Positions 19,499-24,596 of a DNA stretch of 24,596 bases are shown piece by piece. How positions within the stretch are numbered: position 1 is the stretch's first letter; each line of letters starts with the position of its first letter. The translations under genes were made by a program, and so were the position numbers. The notes under the pieces were generated by a model. That model searched no databases. It was given only the letters and a program-made list of their open reading frames with translations, and was not told where the DNA came from. Origin of the DNA: a virus. Where the stretch lies: positions 1 through 24,596 of the IMG/VR virus record IMGVR_UViG_3300021957_000291. One strand, given 5' to 3'.

Positions 19499-20173
19499 TT
19501 ATGCAGTATAACTTATTTCTTTACGCATAAGTATTTCATTTAATTCAGCAACATCTGCATCTGTTAGATTGTTAATTGACTCTTTTGCGCTTGCAAGAGT
19601 CTTAACTGGGTTTAAATAAGCTTCAGCTAAGGCATCATTAAGTAATCTAAGTAAGTCAGTTCCACTAACGTGCTTCTGAATTTTCTGCAAGGTTTTGACT
19701 GCATTATTATCTGCACCTTCCTTGTTGGTACTCAACATGTCATTAGTACGTATATCAACGAAAGGATTTGTTGAATTTGTTGAGTCAGCTTCTTCAGAAG
19801 CATTGTTAGTGCTGCTGCTTGCTTGCGTGTTAGTCTTTAAATCTGCTTCTGGTACATCTTGCATTTCTTCATAGGTTACTTCTGAACCTAAAAGAACTCT
19901 AAGACAACGACCACGAGATTTCTGTTCGCATTTTTCAAACCAACTATTATGGTCATCTTTATTTTGTCTAGCGTGTCCAGTACATTTAATTATGTTTGTT
20001 TCTGCATTCTCATAAAATTCAGTTTTAAAAATAACATAGTCGCTTGATACATCAACTATTTGTGATACTAAACGACCTTCTGGATATTTTTCATTCATTT
20101 GTTTTATAAGGTCATCAACCTTAACGTAGTTATCTAAAAAACTACTCTTCTTCTGATATTGTTTTTGATTCAT
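19499..20173 (-). CDS. Probable single-strand DNA annealing/Erf-like recombination protein
   Basis: 224 aa from the ATG at 20173. The N-terminal ~105 residues (FLDNYVKVDDLIKQMNEKYP, EGRLV, then ETNIIKCTGHARQ and SRGRCLRVLLG) follow the layout of a protein family in actinobacterial phages whose signature is F-x-x-YV-V...YPEG...T-GRA-...S-GRA; I place it with ssDNA-annealing proteins on that likeness, not firmly. Residues ~115-150 are a Ser/Thr/Asn linker (ASSSTNNASEEADSTNSTN), and the end is helical. The frame extends 3 codons upstream to 20182, but the leader GAGGATGGTAAAG ahead of 20173 is the conserved early-gene ribosome site, so its ATG is not the start. Confidence 0.5.
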   Translation of the reverse strand: MNQKQYQKKSSFLDNYVKVDDLIKQMNEKYPEGRLVSQIVDVSSDYVIFKTEFYENAETNIIKCTGHARQNKDDHNSWFEKCEQKSRGRCLRVLLGSEVTYEEMQDVPEADLKTNTQASSSTNNASEEADSTNSTNPFVDIRTNDMLSTNKEGADNNAVKTLQKIQKHVSGTDLLRLLNDALAEAYLNPVKTLASAKESINNLTDADVAELNEILMRKEISYTA

Positions 20174-20333
20174 CTTTACCATCCTCTTTTTTAATTAATT
20201 CATCCATCATTAAAACAAGAGTGCTAGCGATTGTTAATAATAAAACTACGCTGCTATCTACTTGTTTTTTTGGATTCTCCATCATGCTATTAGCAATAGC
20301 ATTTAGATTCTTTTTTATATCTTCTAATGTCAT
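20142..20333 (-). CDS. Small membrane protein, first gene of the minus-strand unit
   Basis: 63 aa from ATG 20333: a polar helix (MTLEDIKKNLNAIANSM), one membrane helix (about 28-45, SSVVLLLTIASTLVLMMD), and a charged C-terminus (KKEDGKDESKTISEEE). The frame extends to ATG 20351, but 20333 lies 7 nt after a TATAAT with a TTGCAT -35 box at 16-nt spacing, so the transcript probably starts at that ATG and the upstream ATG is in the promoter. It overlaps the following gene by 32 nt. Not recognised. Confidence 0.6.
   Translation of the reverse strand: MTLEDIKKNLNAIANSMMENPKKQVDSSVVLLLTIASTLVLMMDELIKKEDGKDESKTISEEE
20171..20186 (-). promoter_or_regulatory. Conserved early-gene ribosome site (minus strand copy)
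   Basis: GAGGATGGTAAAGATG on the minus strand, nearly the same as the + strand leaders at 20604, 23765 and 24477. It fixes the start of the annealing-type gene at 20173. Confidence 0.6.
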
Positions 20334-20340
20334 GTAATAA

Positions 20341-20368
20341 ATTATAGACAATGTAGCATTATATGCAA
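20341..20368 (-). promoter_or_regulatory. Promoter of the minus-strand operon (leaderless)
   Basis: On the minus strand: TTGCAT (20368-20363), 16 nt, TATAAT (20346-20341), 7 nt, ATG 20333. Both boxes are close to consensus. Confidence 0.7.
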
Positions 20369-20381
20369 CACTTGTTATAAT
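20354..20381 (+). promoter_or_regulatory. Promoter of the rightward early operon
   Basis: TGTTATAAT at 20373-20381 is an extended -10 (TGn plus TATAAT 20376-20381); TAGCAT at 20354-20359 is a poor -35 at 16 nt. It interlocks with the minus-strand promoter. The leader carries AAAGGCGGTGGTAAATT ahead of ATG 20414. Confidence 0.6.
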
Positions 20382-20413
20382 AAAAATAATCCAATGAAAG
20401 GCGGTGGTAAATT

Positions 20414-20605
20414 ATGGATTTCTTAACGTGTAAAGATATTGCAGACATATTCAATGTTAAATTAAGAACAGTTTATGTTTGGATTCAAAGAACAAAGAAT
20501 GGTAATGGATTCTTACCAGAACCAGATTACGTTTTAGGTAACAAACCATTATGGAAAAAAGAAACTATAATCAACACAGATAAATATAAAACTATAAACA
20601 ACTAA
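20414..20605 (+). CDS. Helix-turn-helix DNA-binding protein (MerR/excisionase-like)
   Basis: 63 aa. DFLTCKDIADIFNVKLRTVY then VWIQR at residues 2-26 is a winged helix-turn-helix of the type found in AlpA/excisionase and MerR-like proteins: T-x-K-D-I-A-x-x-x-x-V-x-x-x-T-V-x-x-W. The remainder, GFLPEPDYVLGNKPLWKKETI, is the wing typically seen after it. As the first gene of the rightward early operon, next to a divergent promoter, it may regulate that promoter. No integrase is present, so an excisionase role is not supported. Confidence 0.7.
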   Translation: MDFLTCKDIADIFNVKLRTVYVWIQRTKNGNGFLPEPDYVLGNKPLWKKETIINTDKYKTINN

Positions 20606-20620
20606 GGATGGTAAAAAATG
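20604..20620 (+). promoter_or_regulatory. Conserved early leader AAGGATGGTAAAAAATG
   Basis: Identical over 17 nt to the leader at 23765; the CTAAGGATGGTA at 20602-20613 is complementary over 12 nt to the minus-strand hairpin at 19459-19470. Confidence 0.65.
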
Positions 20621-20902
20621 ATAACATTTCGTGGACAAATAGTGCCGACATCTTCGGCTTATAAGAAGGTCAGTCAACTAGACCAAGTTAAATGGGCTTT
20701 AGATACTTTTAAAGAAGTTACTGGAGATGAGTTCACTTATGATTTAAGAATCAAAAGATATGGCGCGTTAATTTATAATCTAAGAGATGATGGGTGGGAT
20801 ATAGAAACAATAGAACCTAAGAATCATCCAAACAAAAAATGGTCTTTTAGATTAATAAGTAAACCAGTAGAAAATGGAGAGCAGAAGGCGTTGGCTATAT
20901 GA
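20618..20902 (+). CDS. Small winged-helix-like protein
   Basis: 94 aa. LDQVKWALDTFKEVTGDEFT (about 21-40) followed by IKRYGALIYNLRDDGWDIET (44-64) looks like a winged-helix unit: a helix, an exposed -EFTYD- turn, a recognition helix with YGALIYNLR, then the GWDI strand, a pattern common in small phage regulators. The N-terminus is a beta strand and the C-terminus (KWSFRLISKP) completes the wing. The start overlaps the conserved leader ATG; the end overlaps the next gene by ATGA. Confidence 0.55.
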   Translation: MITFRGQIVPTSSAYKKVSQLDQVKWALDTFKEVTGDEFTYDLRIKRYGALIYNLRDDGWDIETIEPKNHPNKKWSFRLISKPVENGEQKALAI

Positions 20903-21699
20903 AAAAGCGTATCGAAGCTTCAGAGTATTTTGCAATACTTCCAGAATCAATATTGTTTGCACCAGTAAGTGCTAACGCTATAAGATTGTATTGCATATTA
21001 AGAAGGCGAGCTGATGAGAAAACTAACGCATGTTATCCATCACAAAATTATCTAGCTAAGAATATGTACTGTAGCGTTAGGACAGTTCAGCGTGCATTAG
21101 AAGAGCTGGTCGAGATAGGCGCAGTAACAGTTGAGCATAGATACCTAGAAGATACAGATGCTTATACATCTAATATGTACTACCTACATGCCACTATTGC
21201 GCAAGGTAGCGCATATATGCGTAAGGGTATGGCGGATATGTCGCAAGGGTCACGCGCTGATGTCGTACAAAACAAAGCCATTAAACATAGCCAAGAAACA
21301 ATAGTGAAAAAGAAACCACGTAAACGTGATTTACTTTTTGAGGAAATGTGTAAGGGTTTAGGGTATAACTGGGAAGATGACAGTATGACCGATACAGAAA
21401 AAGGTAGAGTTAATAAAGCATGCGGATTACTTCGTAAAGTTAATGCAACACCAGAAGAAGTTGCAGCTGCGATAAAGCACTACAAAAAAAACTGGAAGGG
21501 CGCAAGGATAAGTCCAACTGCTATATCTGGTAACTGGACAACTCTTAAAAATGAGATAAAAGAAAAAGCACCAGTCAACACACACGACTGTAAAAAAGAT
21601 GGTCATGTTTGGATTGACACAAATTATAGTGGCGAATACAAATTGTATATATGCCAATTTTGTAGAAAGGAAAAAAAAGATGACACTAAAAACATTTGA
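20899..21699 (+). CDS. Replication initiator/organiser-like protein with HTH and zinc motif
   Basis: 266 aa. N-terminal winged helix of the HTH_36 type: FAPVSANAIRLYCILRRRAD (20-39), CYPSQNYLAKNM (45-56) and SVRTVQRALEELVEIGAV (59-76). A basic linker (about 134-143) leads to a helical region ending in RISPTAISGNWTTL (203-216), a feature of phage replisome organisers. The C-terminus has a probable zinc site, C231, H236, C252 and C255 (DCKKDGHVW and YICQFCRK). It would bind the origin and load the helicase or primase. It follows the first two regulators in one operon. The assignment is by architecture. Confidence 0.62.
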   Translation: MKKRIEASEYFAILPESILFAPVSANAIRLYCILRRRADEKTNACYPSQNYLAKNMYCSVRTVQRALEELVEIGAVTVEHRYLEDTDAYTSNMYYLHATIAQGSAYMRKGMADMSQGSRADVVQNKAIKHSQETIVKKKPRKRDLLFEEMCKGLGYNWEDDSMTDTEKGRVNKACGLLRKVNATPEEVAAAIKHYKKNWKGARISPTAISGNWTTLKNEIKEKAPVNTHDCKKDGHVWIDTNYSGEYKLYICQFCRKEKKDDTKNI

Positions 21700-21871
21700 T
21701 GTTTATTTAGCTGGCAGAATATCTGCTAAAGCAAACAACAAAGAAGAAGCAGCAAAGATGGTAGAAAAAAAATTAAACTTGATACATCCTATGTTTAACA
21801 TTCAGATAGTTGTTACTAAAGAAGATTATTTAGATGCTGGACAAGACTATAAACCAGAAGGCACAGATTGA
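21680..21871 (+). CDS. Small unknown protein
   Basis: 63 aa from ATG 21680, preceded by AAGGAAAAAAAAG and overlapping the end of the initiator gene by 20 nt. A longer frame begins at 21599, but without a ribosome site and inside the previous gene's zinc region. The sequence KTFDVYLAGRISAKANNKEE then AAKMVEKKLN suggests a small alpha/beta protein with a beta strand and a helix; I do not recognise a family. The stop overlaps the next TTG start. Confidence 0.55.
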   Translation: MTLKTFDVYLAGRISAKANNKEEAAKMVEKKLNLIHPMFNIQIVVTKEDYLDAGQDYKPEGTD

Positions 21872-22188
21872 CCGAGTCCACATATCCTTATGGTGGAGTG
21901 CCGCCAAAAGATAGAGCAACACGTAGAAAACTTTTAAGAGAAGCAGTTGTTTTAGAATCTAAAGGGATATGTGAATGGGCAGAGTGTACAAGTCGTGGTA
22001 CTGACATGGCACACATCAAAGCAGCTGGCATGGGTGGCGCAATATCTAATGACACCTTAGACAACGTTGCGTTCCTATGTCATTTTCATCACGATGTATT
22101 AGATTTTAGAATGTCAATGAAGCAGAGAAGTTTTGCATTGCAGCAATTAGTAAGAGCATACGTTTTAGGTAATAGAAAAAAAATCTAA
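21868..22188 (+). CDS. HNH endonuclease-type protein
   Basis: 106 aa from TTG 21868 (coupled with the previous stop, TTGA; AGAAGG lies upstream). HNH features: C35 and C40 (ICEWAEC), DMAHI with catalytic H49, a GMGG turn (54-57), N61/N66 (SNDTLDN), then C71 and H74-H75 (CHFHHD). These give the beta-beta-metal fold with a structural zinc. HNH enzymes often nick DNA and sometimes help the terminase, but here the gene lies by the replication genes, not by the terminase. A restriction or homing role is open. Confidence 0.72.
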   Translation: MTESTYPYGGVPPKDRATRRKLLREAVVLESKGICEWAECTSRGTDMAHIKAAGMGGAISNDTLDNVAFLCHFHHDVLDFRMSMKQRSFALQQLVRAYVLGNRKKI

Positions 22189-22192
22189 AAAC

Positions 22193-22222
22193 TTTACACA
22201 TTGTATTACAAAGTGCTACAAT
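22193..22222 (+). promoter_or_regulatory. Promoter of the 22231 gene (leaderless)
   Basis: TTTACA (22193-22198), 18 nt, TGCTACAAT (extended -10, TACAAT 22217-22222), 8 nt, ATG 22231. No ribosome binding site. Confidence 0.65.
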
Positions 22223-22231
22223 AATATTGTA
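22217..22231. promoter_or_regulatory. Palindrome TACAATA-A-TATTGTA over the -10 and start
   Basis: Perfect 7-bp arms with one central base, covering the -10 box and the predicted transcription start. A repressor bound here would block this promoter. The same position at the 24459 promoter has TACAATA-A-TAATGTA, one base different. Confidence 0.5.
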
Positions 22232-23109
22232 TGAAAAAAGAAAAATCAGCTTTCAGAAGAAATGAGGTTTTAGAAAAATACGAACTTACAAAGTTCGAGT
22301 ACAACGACCTTATGACTCATAAGTACATGTACGATACAGAATATTCGGGTACTAACTGTTTCTTCTGCGGTAGTTTTATTATGTACCCAGTAGTTTTCAA
22401 TTATCCTAACGAAAAACGTAAGTTTAACGCAGGTACAGATTGTGCAGAAATGGTACATCAAGGTTCTAACTATGAAGCACTAAGACTTCAAGCAGCTAAA
22501 GCAAGAGAACGTGCAAAAATACAACAAGCTTATTTAGATTCTGTAGAAGAATTTAAAACAGATTATCCGCAGTTATCACAAGCAGCAGAATACTTCAGTC
22601 GAGAAAACTTATTGATTAGCGATGTATATGACAAAGCTAAGTTCGGTTTAACAGAAAAGCAAATAGCATTCTTAGAAAAATTATGTTTAGAGGACTGGCA
22701 ACAAGAAGTTGATGCGTTTGCAAAACTTATTAACAAAGCAAATGTACCAGCTTTAGAAGTTGGCGAGATTACTACAGAAGTTACAATCAGTAAATACTAT
22801 TACAAAGAACAAGCATTTTATGGTCAAGAAAAAGCAATTATAGAAACCAAAGAAGGTCAGACATTGTTTACTGGTAAAACCAAAGCATTAGTTAAATTCT
22901 TAAATACAGATGAGTATTACCCAGAAGATATTACAGAGTTTTGGGCGCAAGATAAAAAAGCAAGAAAAAGTGATTTGACTTGGAACAAAGAATATTACAA
23001 AGAAGGTACTAAAGGTATTGCAACACTAGAAGTTACTTATGTTGTTGAAGAAGATAATACAAAAGGTACTGCAAAAATCAAAAACTTTTACCCTATAGAG
23101 GAAGTATGA
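22231..23109 (+). CDS. Unknown early protein with N-terminal zinc-type motif
   Basis: 292 aa. The N-terminal part has NCFFCGSFI (C43, C46) followed by VVFNYPNEKRKFNAGTDCAE (C71), a layout (CxxCG...GxDC) often seen in phage proteins of unknown function. The middle (about 80-170) is helical, with LRLQAAKARERAKIQQAY. The C-terminal part is beta-rich with TTEVTISKYYYKEQAFYG and ATLEVTYVVEEDNTKG. Leaderless start 8 nt after a TACAAT box. It overlaps the next gene by 4 nt (ATGA). Possibly a nucleic-acid-modifying or inhibitor protein; no catalytic motif is clear. Confidence 0.6.
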   Translation: MKKEKSAFRRNEVLEKYELTKFEYNDLMTHKYMYDTEYSGTNCFFCGSFIMYPVVFNYPNEKRKFNAGTDCAEMVHQGSNYEALRLQAAKARERAKIQQAYLDSVEEFKTDYPQLSQAAEYFSRENLLISDVYDKAKFGLTEKQIAFLEKLCLEDWQQEVDAFAKLINKANVPALEVGEITTEVTISKYYYKEQAFYGQEKAIIETKEGQTLFTGKTKALVKFLNTDEYYPEDITEFWAQDKKARKSDLTWNKEYYKEGTKGIATLEVTYVVEEDNTKGTAKIKNFYPIEEV

Positions 23110-23501
23110 TAACTGATTTACAAGGCATATACGCAGAAGATTTAGATGGCTACCCGCCAATACCACAATCAGATAACTATTTATCTCCAGAGTTAAAGTA
23201 CATTGGGCTAGCAGCTGCTAATGAAGCTAGAGCAGAAATTATGAACATGAACATTGGTTCAGAAGTTACAGAAGGTTTAGAAATATTTGACCTTGCAGCT
23301 TACGATGAAGAATTAAAAAAAGATGCAATAGCTAGTTATGCTTTAGCAGGTCAGTATCAATATATAGCTACGCACCAATATAAAGATAACTGCGAATGTA
23401 GAGATTGTGTGACTGACAGATTAATAGATTATGGTTTACCAGTTAAAGAAGCATTTGAACTTAGTTACTTACAAAAAACTTATAACAAAAAAGCTGCTTA
23501 A
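23106..23501 (+). CDS. Unknown early protein with CxxC pair
   Basis: 131 aa. Mostly helical, with YLSPELKYIGLAAANEARAE (26-45) and a CECRDC motif (98-103). It ends ELSYLQKTYNKKAA. The ATG overlaps the previous stop (ATGA), and GAGGAAG lies upstream. Acidic. No family recognised. The cysteine motif may bind metal. Confidence 0.55.
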   Translation: MITDLQGIYAEDLDGYPPIPQSDNYLSPELKYIGLAAANEARAEIMNMNIGSEVTEGLEIFDLAAYDEELKKDAIASYALAGQYQYIATHQYKDNCECRDCVTDRLIDYGLPVKEAFELSYLQKTYNKKAA

Positions 23502-23511
23502 TCGCAGATTG

Positions 23512-23520
23512 TGATACAAT
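23512..23520 (+). promoter_or_regulatory. Extended -10 TGATACAAT
   Basis: TGn plus TACAAT (23515-23520), 9 nt before ATG 23530. The same GTGATACAAT block recurs at 24455-24464. No good -35 box. Confidence 0.5.
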
Positions 23521-23529
23521 AAAGGTACT

Positions 23530-23694
23530 ATGACAACACAAAACGTGTATGTAGTTAGAGCAGTAGAGCTTACTGGTCGTGTATGGAACTATGAATTTAG
23601 TTCTGAATCAGAAGCTTTACGTAAAGTCAGAGAGTTTAAAGATTCTGGCGGCTTCATTATCCAACAAACTACTTATCAAAAAGAACTCGTATAA
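23530..23694 (+). CDS. Small unknown early protein
   Basis: 54 aa: MTTQNVYVVRAVELTGRVWN then a helix SESEALRKVREFKDSGGF. A strand-strand-helix-strand layout, similar in size to other small early genes (24085). Start lies 9 nt after a TACAAT box; AAAGG between them may serve as a weak ribosome site. Not recognised. Confidence 0.55.
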   Translation: MTTQNVYVVRAVELTGRVWNYEFSSESEALRKVREFKDSGGFIIQQTTYQKELV

Positions 23695-23718
23695 CAAAAT
23701 AATTTTCTTCTAATTGTG

Positions 23719-23746
23719 TTGCACAATGTGATACAGTTACTATAAT
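23719..23746 (+). promoter_or_regulatory. Promoter of the 23779 gene
   Basis: TTGCAC (23719-23724), 16 nt, TATAAT (23741-23746). The start would be near 23753, leaving a ~25-nt leader with the conserved AAGGATGGTA motif. Confidence 0.65.
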
Positions 23747-23764
23747 CTATTATGTAAGTTAAAA

Positions 23765-23781
23765 AAGGATGGTAAAAAATG
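23765..23781 (+). promoter_or_regulatory. Conserved early leader AAGGATGGTAAAAAATG
   Basis: Same 17 nt as at 20604. The internal ATG of AAGGATGG is out of frame with the gene start. Confidence 0.65.
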
Positions 23782-24072
23782 GCGTTTCAAGAATGGTTAA
23801 AAACGTTTGTTGATGAAACAGACAAAATTAACATTAATGATGAGTTTGCAGTTGAATATAATGTTGCTGGTCAAAAAGGTGTTATGGAATACAAGATGGA
23901 TGAAATCATGGATTTCTTATTCGTTGCTGATGAAAAAATACAAGAGCGTGTAAAAAGCGATGTTGTGAAGATGGATTTTTACAATGTGCCAGCTAAGGAT
24001 TTTAAATTCTACTTTACACAAGTTGCAAAAGCAATGGCGAATGTTTATCAAGTAAGTTACGTAGTTAGTTAG
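23779..24072 (+). CDS. Unknown early protein
   Basis: 97 aa, acidic: MAFQEWLKTFVDETDKI, DEFAVEYNVAGQKGVMEYKM (about 22-41) and a helical end with FKFYFTQVAKAMANVYQVSY. It has its own promoter and the conserved leader, and is followed 12 nt later by another small gene. Acidic small early proteins of phages often bind host enzymes, but no specific likeness is seen. Confidence 0.6.
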   Translation: MAFQEWLKTFVDETDKININDEFAVEYNVAGQKGVMEYKMDEIMDFLFVADEKIQERVKSDVVKMDFYNVPAKDFKFYFTQVAKAMANVYQVSYVVS

Positions 24073-24084
24073 AAGGGAGAAATA

Positions 24085-24231
24085 ATGGATGAAAAATACA
24101 GAGTAGTTTTTTGGGAAGAAGGAACTATTAAAGTTACCGCACCAACTCATTATTCAGATGCGTATGATACTGCTAAAGCTTGGCAAGGAGAGCTTTACAA
24201 AGAAGTTGCTTCATTTAAGGAAGGAGAATAA
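24085..24231 (+). CDS. Small unknown early protein
   Basis: 48 aa, MDEKYRVVFWEEGTIKVTAP, then SDAYDTAKAWQGELYKE. Good ribosome site (AGAAGGGAG). A strand-strand-helix plan like the 54-aa protein at 23530. The stop overlaps the next ATG by one base (TAAATG context, A at 24231 precedes ATG 24232). Not recognised. Confidence 0.55.
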   Translation: MDEKYRVVFWEEGTIKVTAPTHYSDAYDTAKAWQGELYKEVASFKEGE

Positions 24232-24423
24232 ATGGCAACTGCATTAATACTATCAAAGCTGAAGTTTAAAAACGCAGCTGAATTAAATCAAATTAAAAAC
24301 GCAATAGATACTCTAATTGCGTATAACTTGCACCAAGATGTGCTATCTATAACTAAAAAGTTTGTAGATAAAGAGTTAGCTTATCGACTAGCAAAACAAA
24401 TAAAAGAGTTAGAAAACAAATAA
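24232..24423 (+). CDS. Small helical early protein
   Basis: 63 aa, all-helical: ALILSKLKFKNAAELNQIKN, then IDTLIAYNLHQDVLSITKKF and DKELAYRLAKQIKEL. Two or three amphipathic helices with leucines spaced for a bundle. Strong ribosome site (AAGGAAGGAG). Possibly a dimeric regulator or host-enzyme inhibitor; no evidence beyond shape. Confidence 0.6.
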   Translation: MATALILSKLKFKNAAELNQIKNAIDTLIAYNLHQDVLSITKKFVDKELAYRLAKQIKELENK

Positions 24424-24434
24424 TTATAGTCATT

Positions 24435-24464
24435 TTGACTATTAATATCACAATGTGATACAAT
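24435..24464 (+). promoter_or_regulatory. Promoter of the last gene
   Basis: TTGACT (24435-24440), 18 nt, TGATACAAT (extended -10, TACAAT 24459-24464). The near-palindrome TACAATA-A-TAATGTA (24459-24473) overlaps it. Confidence 0.7.
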
Positions 24465-24476
24465 AATAATGTAAGG

Positions 24477-24493
24477 AAGGATGGTAAAAGATG
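24477..24493 (+). promoter_or_regulatory. Conserved early leader AAGGATGGTAAAAGATG
   Basis: Differs in one base from the leaders at 20604 and 23765; fixes the start at ATG 24491. Confidence 0.65.
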
Positions 24494-24596
24494 GATAAAA
24501 AAGTAACAATACTTTTTAAGAAATCTAAAGCGTTTCAACAATTCGCTAACTTCTTAACAGAAAATGGATATACCTACAAAGTCGTAGGTTCTATGG
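24491..24596 (+). CDS. N-terminal part of an unknown early protein
   Basis: The frame opens MDKKVTILFKKSKAFQQFAN and runs off the right edge after 35 codons. Preceded by a promoter and the conserved leader, as are other early genes. Too short for a family call. Confidence 0.55.
   Translation, partial: MDKKVTILFKKSKAFQQFANFLTENGYTYKVVGSM

Noticed and set aside
20414-20605. Excisionase and a lysogeny module
   Set aside because: The protein has an excisionase-like fold, but no integrase, repressor pair or attachment-type repeat is visible, so only DNA binding is claimed.

Overview
The window is part of the genome of a tailed, long-tailed (siphovirus-type) phage. It is AT-rich and tightly packed, with most genes on the + strand and many stop/start overlaps (ATGA, TAATG). 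It is probably an environmental, marine-type phage: the 131-aa protein at 12605, the basic 96-aa protein at 16721 and the fibre repeats resemble proteins I associate with marine phages. Several features hint at a low-GC Gram-positive, possibly actinobacterial host: at least five genes whose ATG sits 5-8 nt after a -10 box with no ribosome binding site (leaderless mRNAs), a tail-assembly chaperone with an SWRR motif, an amidase endolysin with a short holin, and no recognisable lipoprotein spanin. This host assignment is an inference. No integrase, tRNA or CRISPR array is visible.

Layout. 1-5390 is the head and head-tail module: an unidentified C-terminal fragment, a lysozyme/transglycosylase-like protein, scaffold, major capsid, a terminator followed by a new promoter, four connector/completion proteins, the tail tube, and the tail chaperone pair joined by a predicted -1 frameshift at CCCAAAA. 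5394-13000 is the tail module: tape measure (964 aa), tail hub, fibres, a glycine-rich adhesin-like protein and a marine-phage accessory protein. 13024-15876 holds four overlapping paralogues in an A-B-A'-B' order, with proline codon use unlike the structural genes. 15895-16701 is a chain of six tiny genes: three membrane proteins and three cysteine-rich microproteins. 16721-19275 holds a basic protein, endolysin, a small unknown, a metallophosphoesterase, the holin and a zinc-finger microprotein.

19276-19498 is a gene-free stretch between converging transcription units. It carries a + strand terminator, two inverted repeats and a bidirectional terminator. Two short minus-strand genes follow (19499-20333), including a probable single-strand annealing/recombination-type protein. 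From 20414 to the end, + strand early genes encode three DNA-binding proteins (one a likely replication initiator), an HNH protein and many small unknown proteins.

The most unusual signals are: (1) the ABAB paralogue cassette; (2) a hairpin in the 3' region of the minus-strand transcript whose minus-strand RNA would be perfectly complementary over 9-12 nt to a conserved leader (AAGGATGGTAAAA) found in front of at least four early genes; (3) the leaderless promoter set, with a palindrome shared by two early promoters; and (4) the chain of coupled cysteine-rich and membrane microproteins.
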